A stretch of 13,263 nt of DNA, from NCBI GenBank assembly GCA_003024985.2, contig PXIH01S0056850.1; one strand, 5' to 3'. Positions 1 through 7,566 of the stretch are shown one piece after another. The notes under the pieces are model-generated. The model had not been told where the DNA came from. It worked only from the letters and a program-made list of their open reading frames with translations, and searched no databases. Both the position numbers and the translations under genes were made by a program. How positions within the stretch are numbered: position 1 is the stretch's first letter; each line of letters opens with the position of its first letter. The DNA comes from Euperipatoides rowelli (Eukaryota; Onychophora; Udeonychophora; Euonychophora; Peripatopsidae).

Positions 1-847
1 CAACTCACATCTATTGAGCACCTTGCTGGGTGATCAGGTCCCTGAATCTTATCTTCAGATCCATGCCCCTATATCAAAATACTAGATTTCCCATCACTAT
101 TTTAAAAATTCTCATCCAGTACAAAAATCTTGGATTCCATTTTTTTTTTAAATTTACCAACAATTTTTCCTTCCCCTTCAACTGGGTTTATTCCAACTGA
201 CAACACTAAATTTCCCAACTTTTGGACTTGAACTAAGCACATCTTAGTTCAAGTCATTATTTAATTTGGCTTAATTCCTCTTTTTTTTTCATTATTGTCC
301 ATTGTTAAATTACTTATTTTGCTCCTCTTCAAAGTTAAGAAGAGCAGATTCTTAATGAACAAAAATTGAATCGGACAATTAACTTTATTTTTAACAGAAA
401 TAGTCTAAAAATTCTGTTCAAGATTTAGAAGTTAAAAGAGCTTGTAAAAGAATCACGCCTCTATCTACTTCCACAGCTGCTACTTGACAAAGAGTGCTTC
501 TGGTCTAAACTCCTGGACTCTTGATGCCACTAAACAAATTGACTTGATTCAACTTCTATTCAATTAGTATAAACCAAGGGCAGATTAAAAAAAAATTGAA
601 TTGGGCTAAAAAACAAACATTTTTTTTTTCTCAAATTAAAAGTTTTATATTTTTAAAAAATATTCTAATAAACAATTTAAAAAAATGGCATTACTTATTA
701 TTTACAACAGTGCATTCAATTTAAATTATAGATAGGTAGGATTTCTCTCCTTCTTATCATTAGGATAGAGAATATGAAATCTTGGGAGGTGATGAAAAAA
801 AATGTTCCTTTTACAATATTTACCATGCTATATTATATTCTTTTCTA
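1..847. other. AT-rich non-coding sequence, no gene seen
   Basis: I see no sustained reading frame, splice-bounded exon or RNA gene here. The stretch is rich in A and T homopolymers, including several runs of 8-10 bases. The only distinct structure is a short perfect hairpin at 225-255. The block at about 460-540 is less AT-rich than its surroundings, but no frame of it gives a recognisable peptide. Confidence 0.6.
225..255. repeat. Small perfect inverted repeat (13-bp stem, 5-nt loop)
   Basis: GACTTGAACTAAG at 225-237 is followed by loop CACAT and then its exact reverse complement at 243-255. Its pairing is perfect but does not extend outward. It has no associated gene, so a terminator or regulatory role cannot be argued. 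It may be a remnant of a palindromic miniature element or chance in AT-rich DNA, although thirteen exact pairs around five bases is more than usual. Confidence 0.75.
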
Positions 848-1238
848 TACAGTTGAACCTGTATAAACAACCTTGGGTAGTAAGAAATCTTGGCCATAAC
901 ATTACAAAAGACTCAGCCCTTCATTATTTCTTATACTATTGATATTTTACTTGCTTTTAACATCATTGTTATAGCCTAAACCTGGGCTATTACATTAATT
1001 TTTTTAACTCTTTCCTTCCATTATTAATGTCATTTTACCTTGTTTTAGTTTTTTTAACTGTACTCATTATAGGCTTACATCTAAATGCTAAAAAAAAAAA
1101 AAAAAAAATTGTCAATTAGGAAGTCCTTAAGCACTAAATAACTACAGTACAGTATTTGATTTTAAAAATGTACTTTTTTTTTCTAATTGAAATTGGTTAT
1201 AACAACACTTGTTTATAATAGCATTAATTGTTTGGTTT
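848..1238. mobile_element. Possible pogo/Tigger-like miniature element, decayed
   Basis: The left edge reads TA followed by CAGTTGAACCTGTATAAACA, then CCTTGGG and a CTTGGCCATAACA stretch. Many pogo/Tigger-type (Tc1/mariner superfamily) ends begin CAG with a GAACC..TATAA motif and contain nearby CCTTGGG and TTGG..TTATA motifs. Towards the right edge, 1190-1225 holds GGTTATAACAACACTTG and GTTTATAAT, which resemble the same motifs in reverse orientation but align only loosely. The interior is AT-rich, has a long A run near 1090-1108, and has no reading frame. The right boundary is placed just before the adjacent TTAA and is approximate. The family call rests on motif resemblance from memory. Confidence 0.28.
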
Positions 1239-1268
1239 TTAACACTTTACGGCCGACGCCTGATATAC

Positions 1269-1307
1269 CTCGGGCATTGTTATCAAGACACGAATCCGAT
1301 GCCCGAG
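1269..1307. repeat. Subterminal palindrome of the piggyBac-like end
   Basis: CTCGGGCAT at 1269-1277 and ATGCCCGAG at 1299-1307 are exact reverse complements separated by 21 nt. The block begins 27 bp inside the putative terminus. In piggyBac-like elements, subterminal inverted repeats serve as extra transposase-binding sites, so that role is inferred here. The high GC content stands out sharply in this AT-rich window. Confidence 0.7.
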
Positions 1308-1497
1308 ATAAATCGGTCATTCAGTTTGCTTGCGTATATATTTATTTTTAGCAAACACATACACTTTTAATTGTTATCGTATTGTTCTGTCACTTTAATA
1401 GATGACAGTTGAAATCATTTTTAATGACGTATTTATAATTTTTCATGTGTTTTAATGAGTCGCATAATTTTATTTATTTTCCTGGCTGGTTTTGATA

Positions 1498-2085
1498 ATG
1501 GCAATAGCTTCCAAGTAAATCGAGAGAAGAAAACATTTTACAAGAACTTTATAAAAATTCTGATTCAGATTTAGAAGAATTATATCTTTCTTAGATTCAG
1601 AATTCATTCTATCAGACGTCAATCACATTAGTAATGACAGTTCAATACAGTCGTCTGCGTTTGAAAATGAGCGCGAGTGTGTATCATCTGACCAAGAAAA
1701 TGNTTTTATAATTCCATTACAATAATTTCAAACTAATAATATTGTAAATATTCAACAAAAAAAAAGGCAAAAGAATACAAAGAAAGCAACTGTTGCCCAT
1801 TTATAAGGAAGGTATGCAGACACAAAAGTCAGGGTTCCAGCAACGTTAGTCAAGTTTATATACAGTAAATAATTCTACAGACACGTGTATTGGCTAGATA
1901 ATGTAAACAATCATTTACCGCAAGTAGCAGCATACAGCACACATCCGAGAATAAATCCCGATTATAATAATTATTTCAGAGATCTATTTTCAAAAAAGAA
2001 AACAGAGATATTAAAAGGGAGTATTTTTGTGTTTTTTTTTAAAATATGTAGCTACATTAAATATCATATCATATTTTTTTTTTAA
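1498..2085 (+). pseudogene. Broken piggyBac-like transposase, N-terminal part
   Basis: No single frame is open, but consecutive frames give a coherent peptide. ATG at 1498 gives MAIASK and then a stop. One base over, the frame reads SREENILQELYKNSDSDLEE. After another shift near 1593 it reads DSEFILSDVNHISND and on to SSAFENERECVSSDQEN, ending at a stop near 1727. A lysine-rich stretch (QQKKRQKNTKKATVAHL) follows, and then a 1885-2085 segment containing YFRDLFSKKKTEIL. An acidic, Ser/Asp-rich N-terminus followed by basic residues and a Y-F-x-x-L-F motif is the layout of piggyBac-family transposases, where that motif precedes the conserved core. At least two frameshifts and several stops are present, and the catalytic core is absent. 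One ambiguous base (N) lies at 1703. The family call rests on architecture and the TTAA end. No single motif is diagnostic. Confidence 0.42.
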
Positions 2086-2090
2086 TAAAG

Positions 2091-2408
2091 CCAGAGGCTT
2101 AATTTTTTTTTTCCCACTAATAAAACAACTAATTAGTAAGAATATCAAAAATAAAAATCATGTGAACTAAATTAGAGGAATAACAATTTTTTTTACAAAA
2201 GGCTAAATTATGGCAGTCTGAAGGGCTTGCCAAGTAAAACAAATGTTAGTACATAAAGTATTAAATGTTGCTGTAACCAGGTTCTACTACATAGGTTGAC
2301 CTTTATAGTTTGTGTTATAAGTAAAGTGTCAGGTCATACAGTAATGTTTTGATGTAAGTATTTGTATTTACCTTGTTAATATCTAATATGTTACTAATAC
2401 TCAATAAA
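2091..2408. other. AT-rich non-coding sequence, no gene seen
   Basis: No coding or RNA signal is visible. This stretch separates the truncated piggyBac-like relic from the foldback structure. Any remaining piggyBac coding sequence has decayed beyond recognition or was deleted. Confidence 0.5.
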
Positions 2409-3402
2409 TATTAAAGGTGATGACTGATGAGCATTGAATTTAAACTTTTTTATATATCATTTATTTTCAAAGATAATGACTAAAAAAAATTATTCCACTT
2501 GTTAAAAAAAAAACAATTTAGAATAATATTGAGAAAATAATTGACTTTACTAAATATGAAGTGAGTCGAATACGAAAGTTAAAACCAATACTTTAATAAT
2601 TTTCAATCATAAATAGCACTTTAACCACACAGCTAATTTGATTAAAGTGCTAATGATTATAAACATTGGCCCCTCAATATAGCCATTTCGACTAATTATT
2701 ATGCCCTGTCATCTTCAGTTGAGGGAGGGCAGTCCAACTTAATTAAATTAAAGTTAATTTAAAATTATTAGTCGAAATGACCATATTGAGGGGCCAACTG
2801 TATTTAATCATTAGCATTTTATTCAAATTAGCTGTGTGGTTAAAGTGCTATTTATGAATGAAAATTACTAAAGTATTGGTTTTAACTTTAGTATTCGATT
2901 TGCTTCATATTTAGTAAATTCAATTATTTTCTCAACCATTTGAAAAATGAAGCATGATGAGTGAGACTCCGTTCACTAGAATATTAATAAAAATCCATTT
3001 CATAGCTCCTCCCACTTTAAACAGCAATTATGTCAATAGCCAAAGTGTGTTGCTGTATTCAGACTAATCTAATGTCACTGGCATATAGAAGCAAATATGA
3101 ATAGTAACTAAATAGGAAAAGCATATAGATTGAGACAATAAATAACAACCTCAATGATAGTAATGGCAATCCTTTGCTCCCAGATTGATTGCTGGAATGA
3201 TGTCACTAAATAATTTGAAATGACATCATGTAAAATGTAATCTTGAACTAAGACAATTGTATTTATTAATTTCATATTTAAATAACTTTTTTTTTTTTTA
3301 AAGGATTTTTTTTAAACAAGTGGAATCATTTTTTTAGTGATTACCTTTCAAAATAAATTATAAAAAAAAGGTTAAATTATCCATTTTGTATCACCTTTAA
3401 AG
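2409..3402. mobile_element. Foldback (long inverted-repeat) element with interrupted right arm
   Basis: Two nested pairs of arms can be read. The inner arms are 2529-2700 and 2764-2935, each 172 bp. They carry for example GGCCCCTCAATATAGCCATT against its reverse complement near 2780-2796, and the shared CACTTTAACCACACAGCTAA block. The loop is about 63 bp. The outer arms are about 2409-2520 and 3285-3402, sharing a TTCCACTTGTT plus A-run block and an ATTAAAGGTGAT/ATCACCTTTAA edge. In the left arm, inner and outer parts are contiguous. In the right arm, about 350 bp (2936-3284) separates them, which implies an insertion there or a deletion on the left. No coding sequence is present. I could not find convincing target-site duplications, so the superfamily is unassigned. 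Confidence 0.7.
2936..3284. other. Extra ~350-bp segment splitting the foldback's right arm
   Basis: This segment has no partner in the left arm, where the flanking blocks abut with only a few bases between them. It begins just after TTATTTTCTCAA and ends before the long T run at about 3287. It has no open frame and no clear terminal inverted repeats of its own. It could be a nested insertion whose ends have decayed, or original sequence lost from the left arm. Confidence 0.45.
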
Positions 3403-3758
3403 AATTAGGCCTCTTGTTAATGTATTAATGTTATAAACTGTATGGTGTTACTGATGGTAGAATATTGCTAATGCTAAGCATCGTATTCTCTCACCTTAAT
3501 TAGTTGAACATTGTTAGTGAAAAGACAATGTTAGTGTCGCTTGATTAGTAATAAGTTGGAAATAGTTACACAAATGATTTAAAAAATATAGTTATTATTA
3601 TTAGGTATATTTATTCAAACAAACAATATGAGAATTAGGCTATACATAAAGGCCTAGCCCCGAAGGATGTGGCCTCTATTTACAAATAAAATAAAGGTTT
3701 GATTAGTAAAAAAATATATACAATAAAATATTTACAGAAAAAAAAAAAAAGAGTTCCA
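3403..3758. other. AT-rich non-coding sequence, no gene seen
   Basis: No coding frame is visible. A small imperfect hairpin is present around 3638-3660 (AGGCTATAC..AAGGCCTAGCC). Poly-A runs at 3738-3750 lie just outside the stop codon of the minus-strand transposase relic. Confidence 0.5.
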
Positions 3759-4205
3759 TTAGATTTCAAATGATGTTCGGCCATCAATAAGTTGTTGGTC
3801 AAATCCAGATGGAGACGTTAAGCAAAAAGTATCAACAGTCATTGTCCTGCATTGAGGCTTATCCAAGCGTTGCACAGTTCCATGGCACAGTTCAGAGCAA
3901 ATGACGTAATAACGTTAGGATTCAATTGATCAAGGAGTAAATAATAACAGGCAGAAATTCCAGCCATATAGCAAAAGATATCCAACAACATAAGAACACT
4001 AGATGTAATGGATAACCCACCAACCTTCGCAAGTTAACAAAAAGGAGATATCAGTACTGCTCCAACAGAGCCTAGACAAAAGAATGCTTAATTGCGTAAT
4101 TTAGCATTTCAACAAAAATTAAGTCCACTGCTCCGTGATCAGATAAAGGATAAAAGTTCCGCTTGTAAACATGTTACGTTGACACAAAATCCACATCATA
4201 GTCAT
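3759..4205 (-). pseudogene. Frameshifted piggyBac-type transposase relic, C-terminal half (tentative)
   Basis: The block is less AT-rich than its flanks. Read on the minus strand, it gives in order: a DFVST-stop-H segment (about 4170-4195); a Gly/Val stretch GSVGAVLIS (about 4060); an arginine pair and a hydrophobic run containing MLLDIFCYMAGISACYYLLL (about 3930-3992) with NPN after it; and then, in another frame, SELCHGTVQRLDKPQC and TMTVDTFCLTSPSGFDQQL, ending at a stop at 3759-3761. Piggybac-family transposases carry an ST-x-H motif, then a GGVD motif, then an RRWP..LLD...NA hydrophobic block. The order and spacing fit: about 38 codons separate the first two. However, the key residues (GGVD, RRWP) are not intact and at least two frame changes are needed. 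It lies opposite in orientation to the N-terminal relic at 1498. An unrelated decayed gene remains possible. Confidence 0.32.
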
Positions 4206-4364
4206 AGAACACAAAATAAAAATAAGATAAAACTAAACATAAAATGTTAACAGAAAGATAAATAGGCTAAATAGAATGAAAGTAAAGGAACTGAATGAAT
4301 GTTTACAAACATTTGACAAAAAAAAAATTGGTTGTGAGCTAGAATAAAATAAAAAAATCATTAG

Positions 4365-4398
4365 CACTTCTAGATGATGGATCGATCATCTAGAGGTG
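4365..4398. repeat. Near-perfect hairpin (14-bp arms, 6-nt loop)
   Basis: CACTTCTAGATGAT (4365-4378) pairs with ATCATCTAGAGGTG (4385-4398) at 13 of 14 positions, the exception being a G-T wobble, around loop GGATCG. It stands alone, with no gene or larger repeat edge recognised beside it. It could be a relic of a palindromic miniature element. Confidence 0.75.
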
Positions 4399-4685
4399 AC
4401 CATGATAATGACACGAGTTTTATTCATTTCGTTATGAAGCCTGAGAAAATGATACCTTTAATCTTTGATTCCACAATTTAATGTATAAACAAAAATAAAA
4501 ATGTGTCCTAGCTTAGAAAAAGAGTTAGTTTTGTCTTATTTCCGGTTATCAGCATTTCTTATTTACATGCATTTTCAGAGCATGGAGAAAGGGGAAATAT
4601 CTATAAGTGAGTTGCCGTAAAAGTGGCGCAATGATTATTTTCACTTGGGTTAAAACTCTTCAAGTACTGTACCCCTCAAATTGAG

Positions 4686-4796
4686 CATTTCCTAGTTGGA
4701 CTGTAAAACACCAGCTTTCATCAATAGTCATTTTCGGCTATATAAGCACTACCTTTCAACCATATTCCTATTTGGCTGTAAAACACCAGCTTTCAT
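4686..4796. repeat. Degenerate tandem duplication, ~75-bp period
   Basis: A 21-bp identical core begins at 4701 and again at 4776 (starting CTGTAAAACACCAGCTTTCA). Similar flanking sequence on the 5' side (TTTCCTAGTTGGA versus ATTCCTATTTGG) extends the match to about 34 bp. The second unit is incomplete. No function is apparent. Confidence 0.75.
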
Positions 4797-5189
4797 TTTC
4801 AGTTCTACTCATTAGCATGCTTTTTATAAAAAATTGTTAGATTGATATTTGCAGGTGAAAAATAGTGAGTTAAATAACCATCCTTGGCATCCTATAATAT
4901 TTAATAATTAAAACTAAAAGATGTTGACCTGTAGAACTGGCAGTGCGGCAAAGCACACATTATTATAAATAAGTAACGTGCAAACGGCAATAACTAGAAG
5001 CTAAGGGCCTGTGGAAAAAACTTCTCCACCCCCCAACATCCCAGTCTCTAAAATAATAACCTAAATACAAAGTGGTGTGGCAAAGAGACAAATTAGACAA
5101 CTACACACTGTATGTACAACAAAGAGGATCAACAGCATTAATACACTACTAGGTGCTACCCTCTGCATTTTAGAAATGGCAGGACAAAC

Positions 5190-5310
5190 TTTAGATCATA
5201 GTTAAAATTAGCCATCATTAGATTGTGCTAATATTAAAAGGTCCATTTACACGATGAAACGACTGGCTATTTATTTTCTCAACCATCTAGCCCTTTCCTC
5301 CTTGGAAACA
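5190..5310 (-). repeat. Diverged fragment of the hAT-like miniature element
   Basis: This segment aligns in inverted orientation with 11281-11405, inside the hAT-like element at 11217-11592. Shared landmarks on this strand are ATCATAGTTAAAA, TAGATTG, ATTTACAC.ATG, GACTGGCT and TTTATTTTCTC, in the same order and at similar spacing. I cannot find either CAGGGAC terminus here, so it appears to be an internal fragment of an older copy. Confidence 0.5.
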
Positions 5311-6147
5311 AAAAAACAAATAAAATAGAAATAACTGGGGGGAAAAGGAAAATTAATAAAGTAATATACACTTCCACCTCATTATTTTGTAATTGATAGT
5401 CTAAAAGAAATTTATTGATGCTCCTCTCTCCAACCAACCATCTTCCTTAGGTTAGGGGATTGTAGAATTTTGACATTCATGCGTGCAATATTAATGATTT
5501 TCCGGACATTTATTTAATGGACAACGAAACAGTAATTGACAAACTTAAAAAAATATATACTAGCAACATTTACAAAACAACAAAAAGAATTGTTTAATTT
5601 TAGAATTCTAGGCAATAAGTTTGATTATTGACATTTAAAAAAAAAAAAGTCTTTAGCAATAAAAACAACCTGATTTTTTTTAAAGAAATAAATAAATAAA
5701 AAATGAACTGTAAACTATTGATAGATAACTATTGATAGATCATTTTATCATCTATAATTGGGAATGGAAAATAATTTCCTACAACACACAAAACAAGAAC
5801 TTCTTTTTTTTAAAAAAAAGGCATACGTTTTACGTCTTTTCTCGGTCACAGTTAAATTGTAAAGAAAATCTGGAGAGATAAATCAATCTTGAGCAGCAAC
5901 AGAACTAAGTAAAATAATGATATAACCCTTGCAAATCTACATTTTTAACAGCTATCAATTACAATAGCATGGTTGTATTGGTTTAGACTTTATATTAAAC
6001 AGATTGGTTTCCATAGCAACTGTGACCTCAATTTATAATCAAAAATTAAATTATATGCTTACTTTTTTCATAAGAATTACAATAGTTAATATTTGATTTT
6101 GGATCAAAATCTGAGGATTAGAATTTTATTCAGCTAATATTACGGAA

Positions 6148-6149
<2 letters not shown>
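5311..6149. other. AT-rich non-coding sequence, no gene seen
   Basis: No coding or RNA gene is supported. It has a short direct repeat AACTATTGATAGAT at about 5712-5739 and several homopolymer runs. Nothing resembles a transposase frame or a splice-bounded exon. Confidence 0.5.

Positions 6150-6237
<88 letters not shown>
6150..6237. repeat. (TA)n microsatellite, about 88 bp
   Basis: This is an uninterrupted TA dinucleotide run of about 44 units. Its length is likely to vary between individuals and assemblies. It lies about 150 bp upstream of the Tc1/mariner-type transposase relic. TA is the target of that superfamily, but no causal link is shown. Confidence 0.97.
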
Positions 6238-6240
<3 letters not shown>

Positions 6241-6384
6241 TATCCATATTTTATTCACCTAATTAAGGAACTAAATACACTAAAAATATAGCATTATAAA
6301 AAACTGTTAACTACATATTGTTAACTCGAAACGTTTTTCCATACTTGTATACAAGCATTCCCACCGTCCACAGCATGTAAATAA

Positions 6385-6782
6385 ACTCCAACACCTTGCT
6401 TGATATACTTCAACTCTTTTTATGTTCCCCAAGTGGATGAAATACAGCCTAACATTTATTTCCAACACGACAGGGCTTATAGGGGCATAATTTCTTCTAT
6501 GAGAAATTCCCAAATCGTTGGATCAGTCGAGACAGACCAATTGAACGGTCACCAAGGTCACCTGACCTCACTCCCCTTGATTTCATTCTGTGGGATTGCA
6601 TAAAAGACCAAGTGTATACAAAACTTATAACTAGTATCATAGTGTGGAAAAATTACGGGACAGGATTGTCCAGGTTTTGAACACAGATTCAGAGGAGATG
6701 TTAAACAATGTTTGGAGAGAAATCGGGTACAAAGTAGATAGATATCCTTAGAGCTAGAAAAGGAACACATGTGGAAGTTTAA
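6385..6782 (+). pseudogene. Broken Tc1/mariner-superfamily (IS630-type) transposase, C-terminal domain
   Basis: This is a clear DDE transposase relic. In order it reads VPQVDEIQPNIYFQHD (second catalytic Asp at 6469-6471); after a frameshift, FPNRWISRDRPIERSPRSPD followed by LTPLDFILWDCIKDQVYTK (third catalytic Asp at 6579-6581); after another shift near 6640, VEKLRDRIVQVLNTDSEEM and VWREIGYKVDRYP; and finally, after a third shift, ARKGTHVEV and a stop at 6780-6782. The WIGR.gp..RSPDLTPLDF.LW..KD.VY signature belongs to an insect-abundant IS630/Tc1-mariner family that encodes a protein of roughly 340 residues. The two Asp codons are 110 nt apart, where I recall about 41 residues between them, so about 16 nt seem deleted. 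The first third, the first Asp and the terminal repeats are not recognisable, so it is a dead fragment. Confidence 0.85.
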
Positions 6783-6839
6783 TAGTCATGATTCTAAATG
6801 TAGTTAATTATTTTTCAATATCTGTTATGTTTTTTTTTT

Positions 6840-7540
6840 TTTATTGAGTTTGTTCTGTATATGATTAGCATCTTATTGAGGATGATTACAACTTACCTTT
6901 GTTCTGAGTATGATGTGGCATCTTATTGAGGATGCTGAAAACTTCCATTTGGCCTATGCATGTTCAGCATCTAATTGAGGATGCTAAAAACTTCCATTTG
7001 GTCTGTGCATGATGTGGCATCTTATTGAAGATGCTGAAAACTTTCATTTGGCCTATGCATGATCTGTGTCTAATTGAGGATATTTAAAACTCCCATTTGA
7101 TCTGTGCATGATCTGGAATTTTATTGAGGATTCTGAAAACTTCTATTTGACCTAGGCAGGATCTGCATCTAATTGAGGATGTTTAAAACTCCCATTTGAT
7201 CTGTGTATGATCTGACATCTTATTGAGGATGCTTAAAACTCCCATTTTATCTGTGTATGGTATGCATCTTATTGAGGATGCTAAAAACTTCCATTTGGCC
7301 TATGCATGCTCAGTGTCTATTATTGAGGATGCTTAAAACTCCCATTTGGTCTGTTTATGAATGACATCTAATTGAGGATTCTTAAAACTTACATTGGTCT
7401 GTGTATGATCAGCATCTAAATGAGGATGTTTAAAACTGCTGTTTGACCGATGTTTAATTGAAGTGCTTAAAATGTCTTTGGTCTGTGTATGATTTGCGTG
7501 TAATTGAAATCGCTTATAACTTCCATTTTAAACGGTTTTA
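6840..7540. repeat. Minisatellite, ~49/50-bp monomers, 13-14 units
   Basis: Unit starts (the GCATCT-like box) fall at 6868, 6918, 6967, 7017, 7066, 7116, 7165, 7215, 7264, 7313, 7364, 7412, 7452 and 7496. Most spacings are 49-51 bp. The first partial unit starts near 6840. The last two intervals shrink to 40 and 44 bp and the sequence decays. The consensus per unit has GCATCTwATTGAGGATG, then a TAAAACTyCCATTTGG-type box, then yCTGTGCATGATCT. It lies between the transposase relic (stop at 6782) and the long inverted-repeat element (from 7567). It could be a true satellite seed or a subterminal repeat array of a transposon. No coding potential is seen. Confidence 0.93.
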
Positions 7541-7566
7541 ATTGTTCCCGTCTATTTGGGATTTTA

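Larger units (their letters stand above)
1239..2090 (+). mobile_element. piggyBac-like element, 5' end only
   Basis: TTAA at 1239-1242 is the target sequence piggyBac-like elements use. It is followed directly by CACTTTACGGCCGACGCC, a GC-rich block unlike its surroundings, as expected of a transposon terminus. Inside it lies a subterminal palindrome at 1269-1307. About 250 bp further in begins a broken acidic reading frame typical of piggyBac transposase N-termini (see the pseudogene at 1498). I looked for the matching right terminus, a reverse complement ending in GTAAAGTG plus TTAA, and did not find one, so the element is truncated on the right. The downstream limit is arbitrary. Confidence 0.5.
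4206..5189. other. Non-coding sequence with two minor repeats
   Basis: No convincing reading frame or RNA gene is visible on either strand. It contains the hairpin at 4365-4398 and the tandem duplication at 4686-4800. The remainder is unremarkable AT-rich sequence, slightly richer in GC around 4990-5170. Confidence 0.5.

Noticed and set aside
1703-1703. Ambiguous base N
   Set aside because: This is an assembly or sequencing uncertainty and not a biological signal. It falls in an already broken frame.
2081-2100. AATAAA-type polyadenylation signal near the piggyBac-like relic
   Set aside because: AATAAA occurs very often by chance in sequence this AT-rich, and no intact gene ends here.
6307-6770. 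Two minus-strand frames (6307-6513 and 6558-6770) over the transposase relic
   Set aside because: They are mainly antisense shadows of the plus-strand transposase, whose motifs are unmistakable. One minus-strand reading near 6320-6410 (YLHAVDGGNACIQVWKN) looks protein-like but is too short to support a separate gene.
6918-7264. CRISPR-like reading of the regular repeat array
   Set aside because: The whole 49/50-bp unit is repeated, with no unique spacers between short identical repeats, and the context is eukaryotic. It is a minisatellite.
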